Positions 17,101 through 25,939 of a stretch of DNA of 64,000 nt are shown one piece after another. Every line of letters starts with the position of its first letter. The stretch's first letter is position 1. This stretch comes from Bacteroidota bacterium (GTDB lineage: Bacteria > Bacteroidota > Bacteroidia > Chitinophagales > BACL12). The DNA is taken from positions 930,001 to 994,000 of the forward strand of contig JADKAC010000005.1 in assembly GCA_016715425.1 (NCBI GenBank), read 5' to 3'. The notes under the pieces are model-generated. The model worked only from the letters and a program-made list of their open reading frames with translations, searched no databases and was not told where the DNA came from. The position numbers and the translations under genes are program-made.

Positions 17101-17937
17101 ATGGAAAAAAATTGCCCTTCATGTAACAGCGAATTTACCGGCAACTATTGTAGTAATTGTGGCGAAAAACAAATGTTACCACATGAGAGAACTATGCGTT
17201 ATTATATTGGTCGTGTAATCAATTCCATTACGTTTGCTGAATCCAAAATGTTGAATACATTTTGGACGATCATTAGAAAACCCGGAACAGTAACAAACGA
17301 TTTCAGTAAAGGCCGCCGCATTGTTTATAGTTCTCCAATTGGCTTGTTTTTTATTGGCAACTTAATTTATTTCTTAATACCTTTTTTAGAAACGTTTAAT
17401 ACCACACTAAATGTGCATACTACTATGATGCCCTACAGTGCATTTGCTAATAAACAGGTGAATAAAAAAATTGAACAACGTGAAGTGTCTTTGGAGGAAT
17501 ATGAAAAATCTTTTAATGCAGCTACCAATTCCAATGCAAAACTGATGTTAATCATTATGGTGTTTTTGGTATGTTTCGGACTTGCCATTATTTGCCGTAA
17601 ACAGGATAAGTTTTTCGGAGATTATTTTATTCTATCTCTCGAAATAAATATATATAACTTGTTTGTAAATACAATTTTACTTGGATTGTTATTATATCCA
17701 ATTGTTTACCTGTTTGCATTTTTAGGAGTGGATTTAGAACCTTATTTAAACGACAAAATAATAACTATAGTTATTTTAATCTCTTTAAGTATTTTTTTAT
17801 TTGCCGCTATTAAAAAAGCGATTCAGGTTTCAAATTTAAGTGCAGCGTTACGCTGTTTGATGATGTTGGTTTGGATAGGAATTAGTCTTCAAACTTATCG
17901 CTTCTTATTATTTTTAATTACTTATCTCACTGTATAG
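17101..17937 (+). CDS. DUF3667 family membrane protein with N-terminal zinc ribbon
   Basis: A 278-residue protein beginning with two CxxC knuckles (CPSC at 5-8, CSNC about 17-20), a double zinc-ribbon. A conserved juxtamembrane segment (FWTIIRKPGTVTNDFSKGRR) and about five hydrophobic segments follow (near 80-97, 145-165, 190-215, 220-240, 255-275). This order is typical of the Bacteroidota DUF3667 family. The biochemical function is unknown; a zinc-dependent membrane role is inferred. Its start at 17101 is the first Met of the ribbon. It converges with pntB. Confidence 0.8.
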   Translation: MEKNCPSCNSEFTGNYCSNCGEKQMLPHERTMRYYIGRVINSITFAESKMLNTFWTIIRKPGTVTNDFSKGRRIVYSSPIGLFFIGNLIYFLIPFLETFNTTLNVHTTMMPYSAFANKQVNKKIEQREVSLEEYEKSFNAATNSNAKLMLIIMVFLVCFGLAIICRKQDKFFGDYFILSLEINIYNLFVNTILLGLLLYPIVYLFAFLGVDLEPYLNDKIITIVILISLSIFLFAAIKKAIQVSNLSAALRCLMMLVWIGISLQTYRFLLFLITYLTV

Positions 17938-17956
17938 AATTCAATTACAAATTGGA

Positions 17957-19363
17957 TTATATATTTTTTATTTCAGTAATTAATTTTTCCAATGTTGCTT
18001 TTGCATCGCCGAATAGCATACTTGTTTTTGGATCGTAGAATAATTCATTTTCAATACCCGCATATCCTTTAGCCATACTGCGTTTCATCACTACAATATT
18101 CTTTGCTTTATTTGCTTGAATTATCGGCATACCATAAATAGGAGAAGCAGGATCAGTTTCTGCCGCAGGATTCACTACATCATTTGCACCGATTACAATT
18201 ACTACATCTGTATTTGGTAAAATACTATTCACTTCTTCCATCTCTTTCATTTTCGGATAAGGTACATCTGCTTCTGCAAGCAACACATTCATATGTCCGG
18301 GCATACGACCGGCAACAGGGTGAATTGCAAATTCTACATCCACACCTTTTTCTTCCAATACTTTTTCAAACTCATGACATACATGTTGTGCTTGCGCAAC
18401 TGCTAAACCATAACCCGGAACAATAATTACTTTATTTGCATAGCTGCAAAGAATTGCTGTGTCCGTTACACTGGTTTCCCGAATAGAAAGTCCTTCTGTA
18501 TTTTTTGCAACACCACCACCTGCACTAAATGCACCAATAATCACATTCCATAAGGAGCGGTTCATAGCCTTACACATTAATATAGTGAGAATAGTGCCTG
18601 CTGAACCAACAAGAATACCACCTGTTAGCATCACTTGATTATCATATAAAAATCCTCCGAATGCTGCAGCAACTCCTGTAAATGAATTGAGCAAAGAAAT
18701 AACAACCGGCATATCTGCACCACCAATTGGCATTACGAATAATACACCATATAACAATGAAGCACCAAATATTATCCAGATAACATTATCACCTAATACA
18801 TCAGGATTTACCGATGCATATATTATCAACCCAAGTATGGCGAATACAAAAATATTATTGAAGTATTGTTGAAACTTGTTTCCAAAATCTTTAATCTTTC
18901 CCTCCAACTTTCCATAAGCAATCATACTACCTGCAAACGAAACAGCACCGATCATCAATCCCAGAAATATAATTAGACGCTCACCCCATAAATCAGGATG
19001 ATGTGTACTCATTTCTACTATTCCAATAATTGCTGCACATGCACCACCCATTCCATTAAAGAAGGAAACCATTTGAGGCATTGCAGTCATCTTAATTCGC
19101 ATTGCCATCAACCAACCAATTACAGTTCCCACGGCAATACCGCCGAATATAAATCCGAGATTTCCGATACGTTCTATTTCACCGGTGTGTTCATTGTAAT
19201 CTTCATGAAAAAAAATAGTTGCAATAATTGCGATGACCATACCGAATGCGGCATATAAATTTCCTTTACGTGCTTTGTCCGGACTTGCCAGCATTTTTAA
19301 TCCAATAATAAAAGATATGGAGCCGATGAGATAACAAATTTTGAGTATTTCGAGGTTAGACAT
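17957..19363 (-). CDS. pntB: NAD(P) transhydrogenase beta subunit
   Basis: Couples hydride transfer between NADH and NADP+ to inward proton movement. The 468-residue protein has about nine membrane segments in the first 270 residues and then the NADP(H)-binding dIII domain. That domain shows VIIVPGYGLAVAQAQHVCHE, FAIHPVAGRMPGHMNVLLAEADVPY and the KRSMAKGYAGIEN loop. It is full length and the reading frame is clean. It is the last gene of the pntA1-pntA2-pntB operon on the minus strand. Confidence 0.95.
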   Translation of the reverse strand: MSNLEILKICYLIGSISFIIGLKMLASPDKARKGNLYAAFGMVIAIIATIFFHEDYNEHTGEIERIGNLGFIFGGIAVGTVIGWLMAMRIKMTAMPQMVSFFNGMGGACAAIIGIVEMSTHHPDLWGERLIIFLGLMIGAVSFAGSMIAYGKLEGKIKDFGNKFQQYFNNIFVFAILGLIIYASVNPDVLGDNVIWIIFGASLLYGVLFVMPIGGADMPVVISLLNSFTGVAAAFGGFLYDNQVMLTGGILVGSAGTILTILMCKAMNRSLWNVIIGAFSAGGGVAKNTEGLSIRETSVTDTAILCSYANKVIIVPGYGLAVAQAQHVCHEFEKVLEEKGVDVEFAIHPVAGRMPGHMNVLLAEADVPYPKMKEMEEVNSILPNTDVVIVIGANDVVNPAAETDPASPIYGMPIIQANKAKNIVVMKRSMAKGYAGIENELFYDPKTSMLFGDAKATLEKLITEIKNI

Positions 19364-19423
19364 TCTGAATATTTTATTTCTTGATTGAAGTTTCTTGTAA
19401 TAATTATTTGCCTGAAAGCGAGA

Positions 19424-19756
19424 TTATTTTTTTTCTTTTTTCTTAAACATTTCAAGCATGCGATTGGTAACCACAAATCCGCCAACCACATTTAATGTTC
19501 CCAATACCACTGCTATAAAGCCAAGTACAAGTGCTAGATAATTATCCGGACTTGCATGACCCATAACAATGATGGAACCCACTATAACTACACCATGAAT
19601 GGCATTGGCTCCACTCATTAAAGGTGTATGTAAAATTGCAGGCACATTGCTGATTAATTCCACTCCCAAAAAAGCGGCGAGCAATAAAATAAATAGGATA
19701 TCCCATACATCTAAACATGGGAGAAATCCAGTACATATATCTTGTAGTAATAGCAT
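19424..19756 (-). CDS. NAD(P) transhydrogenase alpha subunit, membrane part (PntA2)
   Basis: A 110-residue protein with three or four transmembrane helices (LFILLLAAFLGVELI, GVVIVGSIIVMG, LALVLGFIAVVLGTLNVVGG), corresponding to the C-terminal membrane segment of E. coli PntA. In many bacteria this is a separate gene, giving a three-subunit enzyme. The start is ATG at 19756, four bases after the stop of the NAD-binding subunit, so translation is likely coupled. The C-terminal tail is lysine-rich. Confidence 0.93.
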   Translation of the reverse strand: MLLLQDICTGFLPCLDVWDILFILLLAAFLGVELISNVPAILHTPLMSGANAIHGVVIVGSIIVMGHASPDNYLALVLGFIAVVLGTLNVVGGFVVTNRMLEMFKKKEKK

Positions 19757-19760
19757 TGTA

Positions 19761-20894
19761 TTAAGCGTTTACGGTTATTAAATTTTTTACTCGCTCGTTT
19801 TTTATTTCTTGTTGATAAGAAATGCAAGTCCCAGTTATCAAATCATCTTCCCAATTCAGATTAATATTTCCTTCTTTATCAATCATGATTTTTAAAAAGT
19901 TGATGATGTTTTTTCCAAACATTTTGGATGCATCATAAGGCATAGTTGAAGCTAAACCTGAATCACCAATAATGGTAACACCATGCACCTGAATTATTTT
20001 TCCATTTTCTGTTAATTCGCAATTGCCTCCTGTGGATGCAGCGAGATCTACAATAACAGAACCCGGTTTCATTTTTTCAACGGTTTCCTTTTGAATTAAT
20101 ATTGGGGCTTTGCGACCCGGTATTTGTGCAGTACAAATTATTACATCAGATTTAGCTGCATGTTCCTGCACTGTTTCCTGCTGGCGTTTTTTAAATTCTT
20201 CACTTTGTTCTACTGCATATCCACCAGCACTTTTATCTTCGGTTGCACCTTCCACATCTACGAACTTTGCACCTAAAGAAAGTACTTCTTCTCTTGCTGC
20301 TTGTCGCACATCAGATGCTTCCACCACACCTCCCAATCTTTTCGCAGTTGATATAGCTTGTAATCCTGCAACACCTGCACCCAACACTAAAATTTTAGCA
20401 GGGGTAATTGTACCTGCGGCAGTCATAAACATGGGGAAAAATTTTGGTAAATGGGTAGCTGCCATCAGCACAGCTTTATAGCCGGATACCGTTGCCATGC
20501 TGGATAAAATATCCATAGCTTGAGCTCGTGTTGTTCTTGGAATTACATCTAAACTAAATGCACTCACTTTTGCAGAAAGACATTCTTTTACAAATGCAGT
20601 ATTCACTAATGGATTAAAACCACCAATCAAAACTTTTCCATCAAGCATGTTTAAATCAGAAGCAGGCAATGGGTTTATGCAAAGCAACATATCCGCTTTG
20701 TTCAATATGCTTTGTCTGTCTGTTATCTCCGCACCTTTAGCAACATAATCAGAATCAGGATAGCTGGCTTTGATGCCTGCACCTGCTTCAACCAATATTT
20801 TTTCTGCTTTAAGGCTAAGTAGTTGAGGGATATGTTCAGGAGTTGCTGCAACACGATTGTCGCTTGAACCTTCCCCCAGAATTCCAATAATCAT
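19761..20894 (-). CDS. NAD(P) transhydrogenase alpha subunit, NAD-binding part (PntA1)
   Basis: A 377-residue soluble dI domain that binds NAD(H) and is related to alanine dehydrogenase. Motifs include the N-terminal GSSDNRVAATPEHI, RAQAMDILSSMATVSGYKAV, the Rossmann loop VLGAGVAGLQAISTAKRLGG and the DLAASTGGNCE segment. It lacks the membrane helices, which are encoded by the next gene. It is first in the operon. Upstream on the minus strand a TATCTTTA sequence near 20915 is one base away from the Bacteroidota -7 consensus. Confidence 0.95.
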   Translation of the reverse strand: MIIGILGEGSSDNRVAATPEHIPQLLSLKAEKILVEAGAGIKASYPDSDYVAKGAEITDRQSILNKADMLLCINPLPASDLNMLDGKVLIGGFNPLVNTAFVKECLSAKVSAFSLDVIPRTTRAQAMDILSSMATVSGYKAVLMAATHLPKFFPMFMTAAGTITPAKILVLGAGVAGLQAISTAKRLGGVVEASDVRQAAREEVLSLGAKFVDVEGATEDKSAGGYAVEQSEEFKKRQQETVQEHAAKSDVIICTAQIPGRKAPILIQKETVEKMKPGSVIVDLAASTGGNCELTENGKIIQVHGVTIIGDSGLASTMPYDASKMFGKNIINFLKIMIDKEGNINLNWEDDLITGTCISYQQEIKNERVKNLITVNA

Positions 20895-21031
20895 TCAGTT
20901 TTTTTTAGGTGGCGTAAAGATAAGTAAAGAAATTTTTGCTTTTTTCTTAATGAAACTCATCCTCAACTTAACAAGGAAAACATATTGAGCTAAACGATGA
21001 TGTTATACTTGTATTAATAAAAAGAAAAATA

Positions 21032-22459
21032 TTATTCTCTTATTTTCGGTGGACCTTCAGGCAATAATGGCACCCAAACTTTATCGCCTTTACGCATTTC
21101 AAATTCTGCCCTTATTTCATTCCGTAGGTTTTCATCTTCAAATAAATCTACCATTGTCATTGCCATTGCTTTTGATGCGAATAACATTCCTTTATGACCA
21201 ATACTCATTCCTCCACACGCAACTACTACCCAAGAATGCCAGGGTGATTTAAATGGTGCCGTGGTAACTACTAATCCAATTTCTGGTACAATCCAACTCA
21301 CATCTCCAACATCTGTGGAGCCACCTTCCGGATGTTCAAATGTTGCTTCAATTGGATTTATTTTTCCACTTATTCCTTTCTCTTCATTTCCATTTGATTT
21401 CATAATCATGTTTGCAAATTCAATTTCTTCATTGGTGTAAGTGATTGGTCCTAATATTTCCAGATTTTTTTGCATCGCTTCAGCACCTTTCATATTAATA
21501 AGTACTTCGTACAAGCCGGAATTCATCGTGAGTTCATAATCTACACCCGCCATCAAAGCAGCACCTTGTGCAATATCTTTCATGCGTTCAAGCAAAATGG
21601 AAATGTCAGATTGTGTATCATCACGCAACCAAATCCAAACAGATGCTTTATCGGGAATTACATTAGGTGCTTCACCTCCTTCTAGATATACATAATGCAT
21701 GCGTGCAGTTGGGCGCACATGTTCACGATAAAAATTAATGCCTGTTGTAAATAATTCAGCAGCGTCCAATGCACTTCTACCATTCCATGGGTCAAGGGCA
21801 GCATGCGCACTTTTTCCTTTAAACGAAACTGTATAATCAATAACAGCCTTACTGCTTTGTGTATTTGCTTTTATTTCATAATCCGGATGCCAGTCTAGAC
21901 AAACATCCAAATCATTAAATAAACCGGCTCTTGCCATATACACTTTGCCGGCGTAATCTTCTTCCGCAGGAGTACCATAAAAACGAATTGTGCCTTTTAT
22001 TTTTTCCTGTACCATCAATTCTTTAATTGCAATTGCAGCACCTAAACTTGCAGCTCCAAACATATTATGTCCGCAACCATGACCCGGTGCATTTTCTTCC
22101 AAAGGTGTTTTATAAGGAACAGCTTGTTGCGATAATCCCGGCAATGCATCAAACTCTCCAAGTATTCCGATGATTGGTTTTCCACTGCCGTATTCAGCAA
22201 TAAATGCTGTTGGTATATCTGCTGCATTGCGGGTTACTTTAAATCCTTGTGCTTCTGCATAATCGGCAAGCATTTCTGATGACTTATATTCTTTCATTGA
22301 CATTTCTGCAAATGCCCAAATGCTATCGCTCATGCTAATCATTTGTGGTGCATTGTTATCAATCGTATTTATAGCTTCTTTTTTATTGTTTGAAATCTGA
22401 GCTGATAATATGATACTATTCAGCATGACAAAGCTTAAGAATGAATAACGAATATGCAT
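21032..22459 (-). CDS. secreted M20 family amidohydrolase (AbgB-like)
   Basis: A 475-residue metallohydrolase with a signal peptide (MHIRYSFLSFVMLNSIILSA). M20D motifs are in order: GEFDALPGL, GHGCGHNMFGAASLGAA (metal ligands), GTPAEEDYAGK, CLDWHPDYE, then the dimerisation domain starting at KAVIDYTVSFKGKSAHAA, and a final PWHSWVV / GHKGM metal site. The closest type is the p-aminobenzoyl-glutamate hydrolase subunit B group, which hydrolyses amide bonds of N-acyl amino acids or small peptides. With an export signal it would act in the periplasm. The substrate cannot be deduced. Confidence 0.85.
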   Translation of the reverse strand: MHIRYSFLSFVMLNSIILSAQISNNKKEAINTIDNNAPQMISMSDSIWAFAEMSMKEYKSSEMLADYAEAQGFKVTRNAADIPTAFIAEYGSGKPIIGILGEFDALPGLSQQAVPYKTPLEENAPGHGCGHNMFGAASLGAAIAIKELMVQEKIKGTIRFYGTPAEEDYAGKVYMARAGLFNDLDVCLDWHPDYEIKANTQSSKAVIDYTVSFKGKSAHAALDPWNGRSALDAAELFTTGINFYREHVRPTARMHYVYLEGGEAPNVIPDKASVWIWLRDDTQSDISILLERMKDIAQGAALMAGVDYELTMNSGLYEVLINMKGAEAMQKNLEILGPITYTNEEIEFANMIMKSNGNEEKGISGKINPIEATFEHPEGGSTDVGDVSWIVPEIGLVVTTAPFKSPWHSWVVVACGGMSIGHKGMLFASKAMAMTMVDLFEDENLRNEIRAEFEMRKGDKVWVPLLPEGPPKIRE

Positions 22460-22772
22460 GGCTATTTTCTTGTAAGAATAATCAATTAATTCTGAATATT
22501 TACGGGGTTATCTTAAGGCTAAAAAATTTAATAACTAAAAATTACTGACATCTTATTAAAGACTTTTTAACTGTTGCTTGTAGTTTTAGCATTCAACTTT
22601 TGGTGTGAAATAAAAACCATAATTGCCATTAGTGCAATTGAAACTCAAATTAAAAACTCAACAGAAATTAATATTTTAAAACCTCTATTAAACTAATGTA
22701 AATGTATTCGTATTTTTTATTTGTATAGTATTCATTATAAAAAGTGCTAATTAAAAAGAGAAGGCTGATTAC
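22460..22772. other. intergenic region, no feature seen
   Basis: About 310 AT-rich bases between the M20 hydrolase start and the SRPBCC gene stop, both on the minus strand. Neither a credible open frame nor a strong hairpin was found. It should contain the promoter of the hydrolase. Confidence 0.5.
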
Positions 22773-23201
22773 TTATTTTCTCAAATTAATTCCTGTATAT
22801 AAAAATGCTTTAAGCGAACAAGCGAAATCTGTCCAACCTTGTGTTTGGCCCAAAGCAGTTTGAACGCCTTCTTTAGTAAATTCAAATGCACTTTCTGTAA
22901 TATCAATAGTGGAATGATTCTCATCAATAGAAAACAATTTAATAGTAACCCGACCATATTGTTTTCCATTGGAACTCCAATCAAATCGTATCTCGCTGTT
23001 CTCAATTATTTTAAGTACTTCTACCTCACTTGAAACACCTGCATCTCCAAATGTCCATATTATTTTTGCACCTTCGGAAAGATTGCCACTGGCATTAGAT
23101 GTAAAAAATTTTGTCAATTTTTTTGCATTTACAATTGCATCAAATACATTTTCTATACTTTCAGAAATTTGGTATTTAACATGTACTTCAACCTTTTCCA
23201 T
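22773..23201 (-). CDS. SRPBCC (AHSA1/START-like) domain protein
   Basis: A 142-residue single-domain protein with the helix-grip pattern of AHSA1-like proteins. It starts VKYQISESIENVFDAIVNAKKLTKFF, has alternating strands (IRFDWSSNGKQYGRVTIKLF), and ends with the long C-terminal helix GWTDFACSLKAFLYTG. Members bind hydrophobic ligands or regulate partners, and many are uncharacterised. There is no signal peptide. The start is ATG at 23201. It stands alone between intergenic stretches of about 310 bases on each side. Confidence 0.82.
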   Translation of the reverse strand: MEKVEVHVKYQISESIENVFDAIVNAKKLTKFFTSNASGNLSEGAKIIWTFGDAGVSSEVEVLKIIENSEIRFDWSSNGKQYGRVTIKLFSIDENHSTIDITESAFEFTKEGVQTALGQTQGWTDFACSLKAFLYTGINLRK

Positions 23202-23513
23202 ATTATTTTAATATTATTTATTTATCGAATAATGTAAAGTAATTATACTACCTGAAAAAGTATGTGATTACATTTAATACTAATTAGTTTGTTCAGCAAT
23301 ATTAATAAATGCAGATAAATTACTTCAAAGTATAACCAGATTAATCAGAATAAATTGAATGCAAGGCAAATACATATCGTGTAATTATAGAAAAAAAAAA
23401 TCTACTTTTACCTCTGATTAGGTATCGCATTTTCTATGCATTTACTGCATAACCATCCTTCCCTATGTTGAATAAATTTCAATCTAAAAATTAATAATTC
23501 TAAAAAAAATGCT
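23202..23513. other. divergent intergenic region
   Basis: About 310 AT-rich bases between the SRPBCC gene and the asparaginase gene. TACTTTTA near 23402, about 110 bases before the asparaginase start, is one base off the TAnnTTTG element. No other feature was recognised. Confidence 0.4.
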
Positions 23514-24563
23514 ATGAAAAAGTTATCGAGTTTTTTAATTCTTATTTTATTTGTGGTTACACTGCATGCAGAGGATTTACCTCATATTGTTATTCTCGCA
23601 ACTGGCGGAACCATTGCCGGTGCTGCCCCTACTGAAGTGCAATCGGGTTATCAATCCGGGCAGGTAGGCGTAGATATTTTAATTAATGCAGTTCCTCAAT
23701 TAAAAGAAATTGCTATAGTAACCGGTGAACAAATTTCTAATGTTGGAAGCCAGAATATGAGCGACGAAATCTGGTTGAAATTAGTAAAGCGTATCAATGA
23801 ATTATTGGCTTTAGATGATGTAGATGGAATCGTAATTACACATGGTACTGATACTATGGAAGAAACTGCTTATTTCCTAAACTTAACCGTAAAATCTGAA
23901 AAGCCAGTTGTACTTACTTGTTCGATGCGTCCATCAACAGCATTAAGTGCTGATGGTCCATTGAATATTTATAATGCAGTTGCTGTCGCTGGTAGCAAAG
24001 AATCTATAGGCCGTGGTGTGATGGTAGTTGTAAATGATAGAATTCATACAGGTCGTGCTGTTGTTAAAGCAAGCACAACTGCTGTAGAAACATTTATTTC
24101 ACCATTAGTTGGTCCATTGGGAACAGTGAATTATGGTGAAATTAATTATATTGATATGCCAGATAAAAAACATACAACTCAAACTATTTTTAAAGTAGAC
24201 AAATTAAATAGTTTACCAAGAGTTGATATTATCGCAATCTATGAAGGTGCTACCGGTGATTTAATCAGAGCATCGGTTGATTTAGGAGCAAAAGGAATTG
24301 TTACTGCTGGTATGGGTAATGGTAACCTGACTGATGATTGTGTGAAAGCTTTGGAATATGCAAGAAGTAAGGGTGTAGTAGTTGTTCGTGCTTCTCGTGT
24401 GTTAACAGGTTTTGTTGATAGAGATATCGAATTGGATGATGATGCATTAGGGTTTATTGCTTCTTATGAACTTATTCCTTCAAAAGCAAGAGTGCTTTTA
24501 AGACTATCATTATTAACTACAAATGATCCTGCTACAATTCAGGAATACTATGCTGAATATTAA
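23514..24563 (+). CDS. ansB: type II (periplasmic) L-asparaginase
   Basis: Hydrolyses asparagine to aspartate and ammonia. The 349-residue protein has a signal peptide (MKKLSSFLILILFVVTLHA) and then the asparaginase motifs IVILATGGTIAG with the catalytic Thr, and DGIVITHGTDTMEETAYFL with the second Thr and Asp, followed by SMRPSTALSADGP. The export signal and length match the high-affinity type II enzymes. It is the first gene of a cluster with a C4-dicarboxylate transporter (30 bases on) and an aspartase, which suggests a catabolic route from asparagine to fumarate starting outside the cytoplasm. Confidence 0.93.
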   Translation: MKKLSSFLILILFVVTLHAEDLPHIVILATGGTIAGAAPTEVQSGYQSGQVGVDILINAVPQLKEIAIVTGEQISNVGSQNMSDEIWLKLVKRINELLALDDVDGIVITHGTDTMEETAYFLNLTVKSEKPVVLTCSMRPSTALSADGPLNIYNAVAVAGSKESIGRGVMVVVNDRIHTGRAVVKASTTAVETFISPLVGPLGTVNYGEINYIDMPDKKHTTQTIFKVDKLNSLPRVDIIAIYEGATGDLIRASVDLGAKGIVTAGMGNGNLTDDCVKALEYARSKGVVVVRASRVLTGFVDRDIELDDDALGFIASYELIPSKARVLLRLSLLTTNDPATIQEYYAEY

Positions 24564-24593
24564 TATTGCAATTTTTAATTAAAAGGCGTACGA

Positions 24594-25925
24594 ATGATCT
24601 GGATTGAATTACTTATTCTTTTAACCTGCATTGTAATCGGTGCACGACTTGGTGGAATTGCGCTTGGTACAATGGGTGGAATTGGATTAGTAATTCTTGT
24701 ATTTATTTTCGGACTTCCACCGGGATCACCTCCCGGAATTGTATTGGGAATGATCATCGCCGTAATCACTGCATTGGCAACAATGCAATCTGCCGGTGGT
24801 CTGGATTATTTAATTGGGTTTGCAACGAAAGTGATGCGTAAAAAACCGCAGTATATCACTTTTGTTGCACCTTTTGTTACCTTCTTTCTCATATTGGCAA
24901 GCGGTACACAACATGTTATCTATGCATTGCTTCCCGTAATTTCTGAAGTATCCACCAAAGCGGGCATTCGACCTGAGCGACCACTTTCAATAAGTGTTAT
25001 CGCATCTATGTTTGGATTAATTTCTTCACCTATCAGTGCTGCAACAGTTGCCTTGATAGCAGTATTAACTTCTTATGATGTGAATCTGCTTCAGATAATG
25101 ATGGTAATTATTCCTTCTTCTATTTTAGGTTTAACTGTCGGAACATTATCAGTGGCATGGCGGGGAAAAAATTTAGCAGATGATGCAGAGTATCAGGAAA
25201 AATTAAAATCAGGAAAAATTCAAATAAGCGATGATGCAGTTGAAATGGCCAAAGAAAAAATTGGCAATGCACGCAATTCATTGTTTGTTTTTTTAATTGC
25301 TATTGTAGCGGTTGTTATCATTGGAATATTCCCGCAATTGCGTCCAAGCTATGAATTATTTACCGGTGAAGGGTCATTAATTGAACAGTTAGAAATGGGT
25401 GATGCAATCATGATTATCATGCTTGCTGCTGCGGGAATTATGATGATATTCTTTAAAGCTAAACCTGCAGATGCTGTTAAAGGAAGTATCATGAGTGGTG
25501 GTGTTGTTGCTATCATTTCTATACTTGGTGTTTCATGGATGGGATCTTCTTTTTTTGAAGGAAACAGAATAGAAATTGTATCCGGAATTTCTAGTTTAAT
25601 TGAACAGGCTCCCTGGGTACTTGCTCTTGGGCTGTTTGTTTTGTCAATGTTATTATTTAGTCAGGCAGCTACGGTTGTTACACTAATGCCGGTAGCTGTT
25701 GCACTCGGTATGCCGTTGTGGATTTTGCTTGCAGTGTATCCTGCGGTGAATGGATTTTTCTTTTTGCCAACTTACGGAACACTGCTTGCCGCAGTTTCAT
25801 TTGACCGGACAGGTACAACACGTATTGGAAAATATTTATTAAACCACAGTTTTATGCTTCCCGGAATTGTAACCTTAATTGCCACAACTCTTTTTGCTTT
25901 TTTAATCAGTTCAATTGTTATATAA
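24594..25925 (+). CDS. anaerobic C4-dicarboxylate transporter (DcuA/DcuB family)
   Basis: A 443-residue inner-membrane exchanger with 10-12 hydrophobic segments. The N-terminus (MIWIELLILLTCIVIGARLG) and the segments ALATMQSAGGLDYLIGFATK, LASGTQHVIYALLPVISE, RPERPLSISVIASMFGLISSP and FFFLPTYGTLLAAVSFD are typical of Dcu proteins. These exchange aspartate, fumarate, malate and succinate. Placed between an exported asparaginase and an apparently exported aspartase, it may import fumarate or aspartate formed in the periplasm in exchange for succinate. DcuA and DcuB cannot be separated by eye. Confidence 0.92.
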   Translation: MIWIELLILLTCIVIGARLGGIALGTMGGIGLVILVFIFGLPPGSPPGIVLGMIIAVITALATMQSAGGLDYLIGFATKVMRKKPQYITFVAPFVTFFLILASGTQHVIYALLPVISEVSTKAGIRPERPLSISVIASMFGLISSPISAATVALIAVLTSYDVNLLQIMMVIIPSSILGLTVGTLSVAWRGKNLADDAEYQEKLKSGKIQISDDAVEMAKEKIGNARNSLFVFLIAIVAVVIIGIFPQLRPSYELFTGEGSLIEQLEMGDAIMIIMLAAAGIMMIFFKAKPADAVKGSIMSGGVVAIISILGVSWMGSSFFEGNRIEIVSGISSLIEQAPWVLALGLFVLSMLLFSQAATVVTLMPVAVALGMPLWILLAVYPAVNGFFFLPTYGTLLAAVSFDRTGTTRIGKYLLNHSFMLPGIVTLIATTLFAFLISSIVI

Positions 25926-25939
25926 AAAATTATTTAGTG

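Noticed and set aside
17003..17218. Small gene overlapping the start of the DUF3667 protein
   Set aside because: It runs through the zinc-ribbon coding region in another frame and shows no sign of protein-like composition.
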